Part shown: in pieces, positions 22,955-34,561 of the stretch
Layout of the letters: the number at the start of each line of letters is the position of its first letter
How positions within the stretch are numbered: position 1 is the stretch's first letter
Assembly (NCBI RefSeq): GCF_002099425.1
Contig: NW_018343979.1
Coordinates: 2,529,501 to 2,593,500, forward strand
DNA: 64,000 nucleotides
Direction of reading: 5' to 3'
DNA from: Phascolarctos cinereus
Lineage: Eukaryota; Chordata; Mammalia; Diprotodontia; Phascolarctidae
The notes under the pieces: generated by a model
What the model saw: the letters and a program-made list of their open reading frames with translations, nothing else
What the model was told of the DNA's origin: nothing
Databases searched by the model: none
Position numbers and translations under genes: made by a program

Positions 22955-23138
22955 CCCTTATTTGTGGACAGCTAGATGGATTTCTAGTTAGAAGACCTGA
23001 GTTTCAAGGCTGGCTTTTTTCCTTAGCAGTGTGACCAAAGGCAAGTCATATCTCTCTGGTCTTCAATTCCCTCATTTGTTAAATAAGGAGGTTGGATAGA
23101 TGACCTCAAAGATCCCTTCCAACTCCAAATCTATCATC
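22955..23138 (+). repeat. MIR/CORE-SINE
   Basis: 'GACAGCTAGATGGATTTCTA', 'AGACCTGAGTTTCAAGGCTG', 'AATTCCCTCATTTGTTAAAT' and 'AGATCCCTTCCAACTCCAAA' follow the MIR order. Confidence 0.82.
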
Positions 23139-23139
23139 C

Positions 23140-23690
23140 TTGATCTGTTTCTTTTACATTCCTCACATCTTCTGGTGCTCACTGAATCAAGCTTTCTGCT
23201 GAAGACACCACAGCTTTTGGTACCTTCTCCAAGCATAATTACTCCTTCTCCAAACCCCCAATCCCACAGAGTTAGGAGTAGAAGTAAGCATACTCATCAC
23301 TCTCCAATGCCATTTTGAGATCTCCTCTGCCACCATCCAGCAAACGCTTTTCAAGTTCTTTCTATTTGATCCTGGATGCTCTTATGTGTGACCTCTGAGG
23401 TCATTCCCCTTCTTCTTCAATCAGTTCAATACCTTCTGGTCCAAACCAACCTCTGCCACCCTAAAACACTGAGCCCTCTCAGGGGGCAAACTTTCTCAAT
23501 TCTCATGACCTCTGTCTCCAGTCTATTTCAACTCCACACAGGCCACATCTTAAACACCAACTTCACCCAGACTACATTTGCTGTAAATGTCAGAATTCTC
23601 AGTGACAATTCTGCTGAAGTTACTCCCCCGAGTTGTGTCTTCAGAAATGTTGGTTGTATCTGGTCTATGTTCACTCTTTGTTAATATAAA
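23140..23690 (+). repeat. Pyrimidine-rich sequence, possible L2 5' coding region
   Basis: The plus strand is unusually C/T-rich with many short open codon runs, as in the 5' half of marsupial L2 copies (compare 42770-44290). The frame 23376-23684 (102 codons) shows no motif I can name. The assignment is a guess from composition. Confidence 0.25.
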
Positions 23691-23887
23691 ATATTAACTA
23701 TATATATTTTAATTTGTCTAAATTAAGCTTAAATAATGATGAATTATGAGGATCTAAAATAATTGTATTAGTTTGGTCTGAAGCTATCTTTACAAATTTC
23801 AAAAGTTAAGGATTTATCCAGTGAATCTTCTCTAACCCCCATTAAGCTCTATACAGTGTCTCAAAAGTCTTAGTGCCTACTTAAACA

Positions 23888-24057
23888 ATTAAAGCTTGGG
23901 AGCCGCTAGGTGGCGCAGTAGATAGAGCTTCGTCTTGGAGTCAGAAGGACCTGAGGTCAAATCTGGCCTCAGATACTTGAAACTTAATACCTGTGGGACC
24001 CTGGGCAAATCACTTAACTCCGATTGCCTCGCAAAAAAAAAAAAAGATTAAAGCTTG
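23888..24057 (+). repeat. A-tailed tRNA SINE with 11-bp target duplications
   Basis: The SINE body at 23899-24046 has head 'GAGCCGCTAGGTGGCGCAGT', B-box-like 'GAGGTCAAATCTGGCC', 'GGGCAAATCACTTAAC' and an A13 tail. ATTAAAGCTTG is repeated exactly at 23888-23898 and 24047-24057. The intact duplication suggests a fairly recent insertion. Confidence 0.93.
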
Positions 24058-24070
24058 AAACTGCACTTAA

Positions 24071-24990
<920 letters not shown>

Positions 24991-25007
24991 TCATTTGTAT
25001 TACTTGT

Positions 25008-25130
25008 AGAGGCAGCAGGGTATAGTGCATAGAGGACTAGTCTGGAAAGATCTAGGTTCAGATACCACACTGGACACTTATAACTTATTTGACTGAGGAT
25101 GAATCATTTAGTCTGTTTGTGTCTTAATCA
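25008..25130 (+). repeat. MIR/CORE-SINE fragment
   Basis: 'GAGGCAGCAGGGTATAGTGC', 'CTAGGTTCAGATACCACACT' and 'GATGAATCATTTAGTCTGTT' are a decayed MIR head and core. Confidence 0.55.
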
Positions 25131-25534
25131 ATTACCAAGACTTATCTGCCAAGTCAGACAATTTGAGCATAAGTGATAGACACTCCTATTGGGTTATGTT
25201 GAAACTATAGATCATTTACTGTTTGCATCCACTCAAAATTACTAGTTATTTTGAAGACTGACAATTTCAGTTTGTTATATAGTTCTCTGTCTTCTCTAAT
25301 TGGGGAGTGTGAGACTTTTTGAAGAACTTGTGTAAATAGTAAATTTAGTATGTATGTATGTCTGTCTGTGGCTGTGTGTGTGTGTGTGTGTGTTTTAATG
25401 TAGACCTAAGATTTCATCAGTGTCAGAAGCACCCAGTGAGGAATTCCCTCTGCAAAGGAAGATCACTTTTTTCTTTTTCCTTTTGCAATATTTATTAGAA
25501 TATTGAGAGGCATGCCCATAGCCACCAGGATGAG
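25131..25534. other. Unassigned sequence with a short TG run
   Basis: A TG microsatellite lies at 25373-25393. The rest shows nothing recognisable. Confidence 0.45.
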
Positions 25535-25870
25535 AGGTTTGTAGATTTACAGCCAGAAGGGACTTTAGAGGTCATTGAGTCCAATGCCCTCATTTTCAAA
25601 ATTATTAAACCAAGGCCACATATGTTAAGTGACTTGCCCAAAGTCACAAAAATAAGAAGTGAGAAAGCCAGGATTTGAATCCAAGTCCTTTGACTCCCAA
25701 TCTCTCCCTCTTTGCCCTGCTTTCACATGTTAGAGGCAGATCTTGAACCCAATTCTTCCTAACTCCAAAGTGGTCTCTGTATCCACTATACCACAGAGCT
25801 GTTGTCACCCCCACTTTACAAATGAGGCAGCTAAGACTCAGAGACCATAAATGACTATTATTTAGTACTA
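25535..25870 (-). repeat. Two MIR/CORE-SINE pieces, minus strand
   Basis: The first piece (25535-25700) reads 'AGAAGGGACTTTAGAGGTCA', 'AGTGACTTGCCCAAAGTCAC' and 'GGATTTGAATCCAAGTCC'. A second piece begins near 25730 with a head part ('ATCTTGAACCCAATTCTTCC', 'GTATCCACTATACCACAG') and a core part at 25810 ('TTTACAAATGAGGCAGCTAA'). The block order in the second piece is inverted or it is two fragments. Confidence 0.7.
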
Positions 25871-26288
25871 CCATATCAGGAAGAGTAAAAATTTAATAAA
25901 TACTTATTGAATTAAATGAGTGAATAAACATGGCAGTCAGTGAGAGTATTCTTTGTGTATATGAATGAAGGAATGAACGTATGTACGTATGTATGTTACA
26001 ATTCAACTTTCTTTAAATGGCAAAGTTTGGAACCCAAATTATTTGGATGAGCAGTCATTTCTTTACTGGACTTGGACTGTGTAGATAAAGCATTTCTGGT
26101 ATTTGAAAGCCTTTTGTATCTTCCTAAATTAACACACCTTCACTGAACAGTGCAGCATAGATCCTAAATTACTGTGAACTTTGAATCACTTTTAATTTGT
26201 GTCTTCACAACTAAAGAGCTGGATAGTATCAATGCAATCATCCAAATCGTTTTTGACTGGCCCCACTAAAAATGTGGCTTCATAAATA

Positions 26289-26291
26289 AGT

Positions 26292-26346
<55 letters not shown>

Positions 26347-26455
26347 CATGTGTATACATATGGATACATATATGTGGGTGTACATATGTGTATATATGCT
26401 TTATATAGATGGGGCATGTGTTTGTGTGTGTGTGTGTGTGTGTGAGTGTGTGTAT
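26289..26455. repeat. AT/AC/GT microsatellite cluster
   Basis: An AT run at 26291-26330 passes into an AC run at 26331-26347, and a GT run follows at 26420-26452. Short frames across it are repeat translations. Confidence 0.92.
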
Positions 26456-26544
26456 AAAATCTCACCTACAAATGGTTCTAGCTGCTTCATTTTTAAAAAA
26501 CTCTTCATAGATTCTCTAAAACATGACTGGGACACATAAAGTCA

Positions 26545-26745
26545 CGGAACAATGAAGAGAGTCATAGATCTGGAGCTAAAAATGGACCTCTGAGGATAGT
26601 CAGTCCCATCTCCTCATTTTATAAATGGGAAAACTAAAGTTGACCGAAGTTAAGTGGGGAGGGGATGTTTACACGGGTAGCAAGCAGCTAAGCCACATTT
26701 TGAACACAGTTCCTCTAATTCCAAATACCCTTTGGAGTACCTTGA
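26545..26745 (-). repeat. MIR/CORE-SINE, minus strand
   Basis: 'AGTCATAGATCTGGAGCTAA', 'CTCCTCATTTTATAAATGGG', 'ACTAAAGTTGACCGAAGTTA' and 'ACACAGTTCCTCTAATTCCA' follow the antisense CORE-SINE order in decayed form. Confidence 0.7.
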
Positions 26746-27748
26746 CCCTCTCTACTCAAATCCCCACATTGAAAAGGCATTGTTTCTTCCAGTTCTTTTT
26801 TGAATATAACATTTTAACAAATTGGCATGCAACTGGGGTTAACAAGATAATGCATAACAAAGATTTTTTTAATGTAAATCATTATTTAAAGAACAAGATA
26901 TGTTCCTATTAATCTTTTTTTGAAGACAAATGAGTTCAAAACACATGGATTACATTTTCCTCAAATTACATATGCCTTTAAAACATAAAGGGGAAAAATG
27001 CTTGGCTAAACACGTTTGGGGCTTGAGTGAACCCCAAATGATTTAAAGTCACTTTGAAGCACTCCAAAACAAAGCCCAACTCAGCCAAACTGGAAACTGA
27101 GGCAGTAGAACAAAGCCTCAAAGCAGGCCACATGATTGTATAACATCCCTAGCCACAGCTCTCAGAAATCAGGTCAGAAAATGGAACAGAAAGAAAAGGG
27201 AAAAAATGTAATAGTCAATTAAATTTACAATGTAAATCTTGAAATATTGATTACAAGGTAACAGAAATTAAAAATTTTAAAGCCCAATTTAAAAAAAACT
27301 GTCATCTTTCCAAATATTTTAATTTGCCCAGAAAAGAATTCTGTCCAGAAATAGTGTGAGAAAAGACAGATTTCTGATGTTTTGGAAATAATAGGAGGGA
27401 AGAATCAAACCTGATGAGTTTTATAACAAATTGGTTACATAAGCTATTGGACAAGAATTTCTCTGAGCATTAAATGGAAATAGAGCAGAAAGGGATCAAT
27501 CAGCAGGCCAAACCAAAACCCACTGAAAAGACATCTGCAATCATCTTTTAAAATGCACTGTAAGCAAGAAAAGGAAAAACCTACTTCCTGGGTAATAAAA
27601 CTTGGAAAACTCAATCTGAAAATATAAGTGAAAAAAAGTTTTGAAAATAATTCCCATTATTGCATTACCAGTATTCGTAGGAATCCCTTCTGATTTTAGG
27701 CACATTTTAAAACACTTACCATTTAGACAATGGATAGCAATAGCAATA
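26746..27748. other. Unassigned sequence, about 1 kb
   Basis: Nothing is recognised. Frames at 26625-26912 and 27541-27765 have no known domain. Confidence 0.45.
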
Positions 27749-27749
27749 G

Positions 27750-27998
27750 AGCAGATAGATGGCACAGTGGATAGAGCCCCTGTTCAAGAATCAGGAAGAA
27801 CTGAGTTCAAATCCAGCTTTAACCACTTACTAACTGTGTGACCTTGGGCAAGTTACTTGATGTTCTTTACCTCAGTTTCCTCATCTTTAAAACAAGCTGC
27901 AGAAGGAAATGGCAAACCACTCCAGTACATTTGCCAAGAAAACCCAAAATAGGGTCAGTCATGAAGAGTCAGATATGACCGAAACAACTGAACAATAA
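27750..27998 (+). repeat. RTE-tailed tRNA SINE
   Basis: 'GCAGATAGATGGCACAGTGG', 'TGAGTTCAAATCCAGCTTTA', 'TCAGTTTCCTCATCTTTAAA', 'GGCAAACCACTCCAGTACAT' and tail 'GAGTCAGATATGACCGAAAC' are all present in order. No clear target duplication. Confidence 0.88.
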
Positions 27999-27999
27999 A

Positions 28000-28542
28000 A
28001 ATAATGACACTAACGTTACAAAAGCATCAGGCAAATATTTCATCCAACCAACTCAGGTGGCAGGTATATGGATGCCATATTGTTTCCTCACCACTACCAC
28101 CATCACCACCACCACCAGAGAGGAAGTTAGGGATCAAGTGAAGACTAGACATTACCGTAATGAATTTTTTACTAGCAACTTCAGAAGAAACAAAAATACC
28201 CACACCATATCAGCTAATAATACCAGAATCCAATGAAAGACTTTAGACTGTCAACTGCTTGAAGTATTTGTGTTATATTAAACTTTGAGGAGAAATGAGT
28301 CTTTTCATTTCCTATCTGGCTTTCAAGCACCACTAGATAATTTTATTTTTAAAAGGTTATTTCATTTTAAATCATATTTGTTATAATGGAATTTTTTTTC
28401 ATGATTTGTTATTTTGTCACAAAATGGAAGGTAGAAGGCAGGGGAGAGGGTTGTCTTTTTAAGCAGTGAGGGCCATCTGGATCTGTGAATGTGTTTGTAT
28501 GAGGAATTTACAAAGTGAAGACTCCCTTTCTATGCAGATAAG
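28000..28542. other. Unassigned sequence with a CCA-rich run
   Basis: A short CAC/CCA run lies at 28085-28120. Nothing else is recognised. Confidence 0.45.
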
Positions 28543-28544
28543 TG

Positions 28545-28695
28545 TCTTCAATAATTTGTTGTCTTAGATTGTTTCTGAGGAGTGATAGATTATCTGACTT
28601 TCCCACGGCAGCACAGCTAGTGTCAGTGGAGGGACCCAAACTTAAACTTTTCTACCTCCAAAACTGGCCTCTCCACTATGCTATGATGTTGAAAA
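28545..28695 (-). repeat. Mar1-like SINE, minus strand, decayed
   Basis: 'TTTGTTGTCTTAGATTG', 'GGCAGCACAGCTAGTGTCAG' and 'CTGGCCTCTCCACTATGCTA' resemble the minus strand of the SINE also seen at 49935-50095 and 63445-63640. The family name is from memory. Confidence 0.5.
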
Positions 28696-28801
28696 TGGTA
28701 TGCGGTTGTTTTGGGTTTTTTTTTTTTAATAGGAAAATATCAGAAGCCATTCAATGTTCTAACTCTCTCTATACACTACAGATCTTCAGAGTAAAGACCA
28801 A

Positions 28802-29102
28802 GCCTAGCATGGTGGTACACACCTTTAGTTCTTGCTACTGGGGAGGCCGAGGCTGATGGATCACTTGAATTTGAAAGGTCAGAGACGCAGTAGGGCTAAA
28901 GCCATTTGAGTGTCCACACAAAGGCCAGCTCCAATATGATGAGCCCCCTGAGAACAGAAAACCACCAGACTGCCTAGTGAAGAATAGTTGCTCAGGTCAG
29001 AAACAGAGCAATTCAAATCTTATGTGCCAATTGGTAATGAGATCAAGCCAATGAATGGCCCTGGAACTTCCAGCCTGGAAAACATAAGGAGAATCAGGCT
29101 TG
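28802..29102 (+). pseudogene. RN7SL: 7SL (SRP) RNA pseudogene, full length
   Basis: 7SL is the RNA scaffold of the signal recognition particle. Here the whole length of about 300 bases can be followed. The Alu-domain part reads 'GCATGGTGGTACACACCTTT', then 'GCTACTGGGGAGGCCGAGGC' and 'TGATGGATCACTTGAATTTG'. The S-domain part reads 'GAGTGTCCACACAAAGGCC', 'AACCACCAGACTGCCTAGTG', 'GCTCAGGTCAGAAACAGAGC' and 'CAATTGGTAATGAGATCAAG'. The end reads 'CCAGCCTGGAAAACATAAGG'. Many substitutions make a functional RNA unlikely. A weak 7-bp repeat GACCAAG at 28796-28802 and about 29116 could be a target duplication. It is not an Alu- or B1-type SINE, because the S domain is present. Confidence 0.93.
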
Positions 29103-29429
29103 GTTGGGGGAAGACTATGACCAAGAAGAATATTTCCACTCCAAGTTATATAATTATTTGGTAGGAATCTAGCAGTTAAATTATAAAATGAATTAAAACT
29201 GAAGAAACTTTCATGCATCCAGTCGAATGTAGTAGTAGAAAGGAGATGGTTATTCTACAATTTTAAAAGTTATTTTGCTGATAACTTCTTAGCAATGCTG
29301 AGATACTGAATTTATCAAAAATTACTTTACCAATTTTAGTATTCATGCGCAAACCCTCTGGTTTATGAGATTTCCCCTAATATTTGTAGGAAAAATATTT
29401 CATTCCTAAAGTCATATGTTTTTTTAAAG

Positions 29430-29590
29430 CTGACAAGGATTTGAAGGCCACAAAGTTCAATCCTTCCTTTTTACAGGTGAGAAAAGTGGTTCCCAAATCA
29501 GTTAAGTCACTGACCCAAGTTATTGCTGGCAGAGCTAGCTGAGTATTCTGAAATAATACTTTTTGAGTCTCTGGAGAGGACAACTTTCTA
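29430..29590 (-). repeat. MIR/CORE-SINE, minus strand, decayed
   Basis: 'AGGATTTGAAGGCCACAAAG', 'CCTTTTTACAGGTGAGAAAA' and 'AGTTAAGTCACTGACCCAAG' follow the antisense CORE-SINE order. Confidence 0.6.
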
Positions 29591-29965
29591 AAAGTCCAAT
29601 GTTTTTTATATACCATTTTCCAATAGATTGAAAGATAAGAAGTTTTCAAAGAAGAAAGAGAATATTTCATCATGGAAACTGGCAACCTTTCAAGAGCTAC
29701 TTTCTCCAATTTACATTCTTTTTCATAGGTTGCTGTCTCCAGAAGGAAGCTACTACTACTCTCAGGGTAAGTTTCTAAGTATTGCTTCCACTAACAATCA
29801 GACAGTAGACTTTTAGTTTTTAACAGAGCCAGTAGTTTTTAGCAATAGTATTTGCTAAGATGGCATGGGAAATCATTGGTACAAAACGTTTTCCCCAAAA
29901 CTAGGACACCCTTTCCCTGAAATACATACAAGTTTATGGAAAGAGTGGGTTCAAACTTGGAGCAC
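29591..29965. other. Unassigned sequence
   Basis: Nothing is recognised in this stretch. Confidence 0.4.
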
Positions 29966-30551
29966 AAGAATTATAGCTGTAGATTGACAGTTAAAAATGT
30001 ACTTCTACTGAAATAATGCATTTCTGATCACCCTTTTCATAGTTGTAGGTCATAATTTTGGGTATAAGAGACAGGTAAGTACAGCTTTCTTGGATAATCT
30101 AAATTCCCAAGTGCTAGGAATAGGATTTCATTAGAAAAATTAGCAGCTAATATTATTCTGTCTCCTGAAAATTGAATTGTTATTATTCCACATTTGAAAT
30201 TAGCTGTATTGTGTGAATGAAAAAAAGACTATAACATGAACCCCTTCTATGGTTGCATGGTCACTTGGGGCAGTTCCACACAGTAATTGACACCCAACAA
30301 GGGGTCCCCAAGACTTGCATGTAAAACTCGTCTAGATGCCTTCTTTTTGTAAGTTTAATTTTTGTAATTGTACATGTAAAGCATCACTTAATCAATGGAT
30401 CTATTGAAGAACTCATCTGCTGGAACTATGCAAAATGTTGTGAATTGCCCTTAAAATATGGAAAACGTTTTCTGAATGCTTTATGTTCTTTCTGCTGTAA
30501 ATTAAAAATGAAGAAAATTTCCCCATTAAAAAAAAAGAATTATAGGTGTAG
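29966..30551 (+). pseudogene. Processed retrocopy of an unidentified transcript (3' UTR-like)
   Basis: Near-identical 17-bp direct repeats flank the segment: AAGAATTATAGCTGTAG at 29966-29982 and AAGAATTATAGGTGTAG at 30535-30551, with one mismatch. Between them lies about 545 bp of complex, non-repeat sequence ending in an A-run at 30528-30536. An ATTAAA polyadenylation-type signal lies about 25 bases upstream of the A-run. No long open frame is present, so the copied part looks like a 3' UTR. I do not recognise the parent. The A-run, the duplications and the A-rich start of the target site fit L1-driven retroposition. Confidence 0.75.
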
Positions 30552-30559
30552 GATACATG

Positions 30560-30905
30560 TGTGGTAAAGAGATAATTTACAATTCCTGGCACTTTATGAC
30601 CTGCAAGACTTTTCAAGAACATGTGTCTGGCATTCTTCTTTGATGTGAAGAGTGATGCTTCTGCAAGCTACCCACCTTCTCAGGTGAATATCTTTCCATG
30701 TTTGTCCTTAATGGGTCACTCTGCTTCTAGTGGGATGTATTATCTCCTACTCCAATCTCTTGCATCCCAGCTGGATGAACTCTTTGATACCAGTCCAGTC
30801 TCTCTGATGGTGATTGGAGAGGAGAGAAAGAAAGAAACTCTTACTGAAGTATTAAAAACAGTACTTTCCATAGTAACTATGGAATCCTATTCCATAGGAA
30901 TAATC
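30560..30905. other. Unassigned sequence
   Basis: The 97-codon frame at 30621-30914 has no recognisable domain. Nothing else is seen. Confidence 0.4.
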
Positions 30906-30909
30906 AGGG

Positions 30910-31310
30910 AATGAATGAACAAATTATAATATGTGAATATAATGGAATATTACTGTGTTATAAGGAATGATGACTGTAAGGAATTGAGAAAAACATGGAA
31001 AGGCTTGTATAAACTGATGTGTAGCTAGGAAAACAGAACCAACAAAACAGAATACACAATGACTGCAATAATGTATATGGACATGATGATGGAGAACAAT
31101 AGAGACCAGATCAAATGCAAAGGTCAATATTGGTTACAGAGAACTGGTCTCAGAGCATTATTTCCTTCTCTTAGTGAAGAGATGGTATACCAAAACATTT
31201 TGTTTCACACTTTTTTAGAAGAGAGAATATTGTGGGGAAAAATTATTAGAGAGCAGTTATGGTCTAAAAGAATAAATAAATACAACAAAATAAAAATTAA
31301 AATAAAATAG
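30910..31310 (+). repeat. L1 LINE 3' end
   Basis: 'TGTGAATATAATGGAATATT' (the MEYY codons), 'AACATGGAAAGGCTTGTATA', 'AACAGAACCAACAAAACAGA' and 'GAAGAGATGGTATACCAAAA' follow an older marsupial L1 3' end, closing with A-rich sequence at 31265-31310. Confidence 0.75.
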
Positions 31311-32568
31311 CATAAAATGTTAAAACATTATCAAAATGGAAAACTGCATTAATTAGAATCATAGAAATGATTCTATTATGAATCCATTATATAGCTGCTA
31401 TATAATCTATTTTGAATCTATTATCATGAATAGGTAACAGTTAAAAATATATGGAATTTATAAGAATTCCCTCAATAATACAAAATATTTTAGAATTTGT
31501 GACAAAAAAATGCATTCCAATTAATTTTAATTCTTTCAAACCAGAGTGATAGATAAGAAAAACTAATGAAGAAAAGGTATTTAAATCACATTTAAAGGTG
31601 AAATTTATATGTGGACTCTATTGGCTCTCCCAGCAAGAGATTTTGATGTAATTCTTTCCTAAGGTAACTAGAAGACATAGTTAGGTTCCTAAGAGTTTTT
31701 TCCCAAAAAATCTAGAGATTCATCCCATTACTTATTTACAACACTGCAAAGTAGTAACCTTTTTGGAGGGGAGGAAGGGGCGGCATCCTCTGTTTTCTTC
31801 CACCATCTTGAGAGGCAACCCAAAAAATATTACTCTGCTCCTCTTTCCCTCAATTGTGCTAGCATTTGGAAACAAATGCGAAGGATTTGTTAGGGGCAGG
31901 GGTGGTTCATTTTATTTTGTTTTGTTTGGGTACATGGGCTCCTTTTAATAACACACACATTTAAATTCATCTAAAACTTGATGAAAAGTGACTGCGCAAC
32001 AGCGAAGAAACAAGCCTGGAGCAGAGAAAGGCTATTTTTTCACCTTCCAAACTATAGTGATAAAATGATACAAAATGAATACCTTTGCCCTCAAGTTCAC
32101 TCCTTTCTGCTGAAAGTACTCCCTAAAGCTTCCCGTGTGTCTCCTTATAAAAACAAGTTTTAAATTTATCAGTTATTTGGCATTTTCTGGGGTACATCTT
32201 AAAACTGAAATATTCCCTATCTTCTTTATCAGATAAAGCTGTCATGAGAAAGAGAGTTAATTGACCCAGGTTCCAGATATTCTTCAAAACCTGGGTTAAG
32301 CCTTGTGTCTAAATAATGATAAATCCTGAAAGCCAGGATCAAGTATAAACATGCTTTAGTCAGCACACTGTTTTCCCTTCATTTCCTCAGGCTCTTTCTC
32401 TTCTAATCCACTTTTGCCTCTGCATGACCGGATAGCACCCTATCCAACCCACACCTATCATTTCATGGGTAATAAAATCAAAATATCAACACATGATGTG
32501 GTAGGGTATTCCAAAGTCAAAAAAAGAAGATGAGAGTAAAGCTAAACCTCTCTATCATGATATCTAAT
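31311..32568. other. Unassigned sequence, about 1.25 kb
   Basis: Nothing is recognised. Frames at 31763-31948 and 31978-32163 have no known domain. Confidence 0.45.
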
Positions 32569-32569
32569 G

Positions 32570-32849
32570 AGATAAATGGGCAACTAGGGTGCTCAGTAGA
32601 TAGAGTACCAGGCCTGGAATCAAGATGACTCATCTTCCTGAATTCAAATCCAGTCTCAGACACTTACTAGCTGTATGACCCTGGGCAAGTCACTTAACCT
32701 TGTTTGCCTCTGTTTCCTCATCTGTAAAAAGAGCTGGAGAAGGAAATGGTAAGTCACTCCAGTATCTTTAACAAGAACATACCAAGTGGGGTTGATCATG
32801 AAGAGTCAGACCCAACTGAAAAACAACTGAATAAGAAAAATAAGATAAA
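32570..32849 (+). repeat. RTE-tailed tRNA SINE with short target duplication
   Basis: Body at 32577-32842: 'GGCAACTAGGGTGCTCAGTA', 'GAATTCAAATCCAGTCTCAG', 'TGGGCAAGTCACTTAACC', 'GAGTCAGACCCAACTGAAAA'. AGATAAA at 32570-32576 and 32843-32849 is a possible 7-bp duplication. Confidence 0.88.
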
Positions 32850-33049
32850 CAGCAATGGACACAGGATAAAGTACTAGAAAACTACTTAACAAGTTCGATG
32901 TATGTATGAAAAAAAAGGTGAGACAGAGGAAAGAGATATTTAAATGTTACTGGATTTACATCCTGGCTTTATCATTCATTTCCTATATATGTACAATTAT
33001 TAATGAAAGCTCTGCCATCCATAATTTTAGCCATTTCCTTCAACTATTT

Positions 33050-33540
33050 GGAGAGTTGTGGAAAGGAGATTAAACTTGTTCTGCTTGACTCCATAAAGTA
33101 GAACTAAGACAAATGGATACAAGTCCCCACTACATTTTCAGGCTCTAGAAGATTTCCCTGGTTCAGCCCTAATTCAAGAGATAGAAGGCTTCCATAAGCT
33201 GAGCTCCCAGCCTTGGCCAAACTTTTCTATCTCCATGCCTTCACTGGTGCCCACAGGCTTCTGACTGTCTCTTTGGACAGATGTAGGCTAACAAAATTCA
33301 CTTACTCTTGGCATGGGAAGCAGATTTCAACTCAATATAGGGAAGAGCTTCCCAACAACTAAAACAATTCAAAAATGGAGAGAGCTGATCTGGGAAGATG
33401 TGAGTTCCCCATCTCTGTAGGTCTTCAGTCGTGGGGCAGATGACCACTTGCTGAAGATATAGATATTTCTTGAAGTATGGGTTGTTCTAAATGACCTCTG
33501 AGATCCCTTCCAACACTAGGACTGTGATTCTAAAATAGAC
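33050..33540 (+). repeat. L3/CR1 LINE 3' end, interrupted
   Basis: 'GGAGATTAAACTTGTTCTGC' and 'CTCCATAAAGTAGAACTAAG' match L3 at 33060-33110. 'GAAGAGCTTCCCAACAACTA', 'GGCAGATGACCACTTGCTGA' and 'TCTGAGATCCCTTCCAACAC' match its end at 33340-33530. The 33125-33310 part between them is not recognised. Confidence 0.75.
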
Positions 33541-33551
33541 CACTAGCCTTT

Positions 33552-34450
33552 AAGAATGAATAAAAAAGCATTTATTTAAGTGCACTGTGTGTAAAACACT
33601 ATGCTAAGTGCTGAAGATAATTTTTTAAATGAAATCAAAATTAGAAAAAAATAGAAAATATTAGATAGAAAATAGAAATAAAATAGAAATAGAATAAATA
33701 GGAGGGGAAAAGCAAGGCTGTCCCTGCTTTCGAGTAACTTACAATCTTATAAAGGGAGAAAACAAATTATCAAGTTTTAGCTGCAAATGAACTGGAAAGG
33801 TCTTGTGGTTCTTATGGCACAGTGGCAGAGGACTATATTCTTCAGTATTATTTCTACCAATAGAATTATATCCATTTTTATACTGAACCATTTGACAGCA
33901 CCAGGGACTTCGGTTATGAGAACTTTGTTTTTTCTTGGTCTTTAGTAGCTGCAGCACTGACAGAAACAGTTGCCAGGCGATTTGGGGCCTGGGTTGGAAG
34001 CAAGACCAGTGGTCTGGGAGGCACCGCCATTATCAGGGCTTTCTGGTTCAGGGGCTGTTTTCCCTGGAGTCTAAGAGGAAATAATGGTCAAGATGATAGC
34101 GGGCTTTAACTGGTCTGGCATATCCTGCTTGCCATTTCTGCCTCAAAAAGTCTTACTGCTTCAGCTAGATCTAGTCTGACTTGCCTACCCTGTTGGTGGT
34201 AGCTGATAAAGAGTTGATGGGGATGGTAGTTCCCTTTCTTCATAGGGTGTATTCCCCTGGATGATGGCTGCAGAGGCAAGGTTCAGAGCAAATTCAGTGG
34301 GGCTGAGGGGAATTCATTTCCTAGGGCTCTTGGGCTCTGGGTCTTGGGCCCTTTTCATGGAAGTGTAAAGGGAGATAGTCATCATTTGATTTGCCCGGCA
34401 CATTCAGCCTCTTGTCTCTTCTACAGGATTGCTGTTTCAGCCTCAAGCAA
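33552..34450 (-). repeat. Unnamed composite repeat with L2-like tail, copy 1
   Basis: On the minus strand this is a body of about 690 bp followed by an L2-like 3' end (the plus strand starts with 'AAGCATTTATTTAAGTGCAC', and the L2 'CCTGCTTTCGAGTAACTTAC' block lies at 33723). The body matches 47990-48436: 'ATACTGAACCATTTGACAGC' pairs with 'TATTGAACCATTGACAGTTC', and 'GATGATGGCTGCAGAGGCAA' with 'AATGATGGCTGTGAGAGCTA'. The 5' part holds two related units of about 275 bp, ending near 34172 and 34447 with 'TGCTTCAGCTAG' and 'TGTTTCAGCCTC'. It has no coding capacity. I cannot name the family. It may be an L2 subfamily 5' region joined to its own tail, or a separate L2-driven element. Confidence 0.6.
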
Positions 34451-34560
34451 TGGAATCAAGTTACGAAGAAGTACTGATGTTTTCAGAGGAGGACAGCCAC
34501 GCCCCCACCACAGTGTCTAATTTCCTGATGTTCCTCATTAAAAAATTGCTTAAAAGGTAA
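34427..34560 (+). other. Weak exon-like segment
   Basis: A pyrimidine tract and AG (ending 34426) precede a frame open from the AG to a stop at 34558, including MESSYEEVLMFSEEDSHA from an ATG at 34450. A donor-like AAAAG/GTAAAT lies at 34556/34557. I recognise no protein, and its first part overlaps the composite repeat, so it is more likely chance than an exon. Confidence 0.12.
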
Positions 34561-34561
34561 A

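Noticed and set aside
28802-29102. An Alu-like 7SL-derived SINE
   Set aside because: The central S domain is present, so it is a copy of full-length 7SL RNA, not an Alu/B1-type element.
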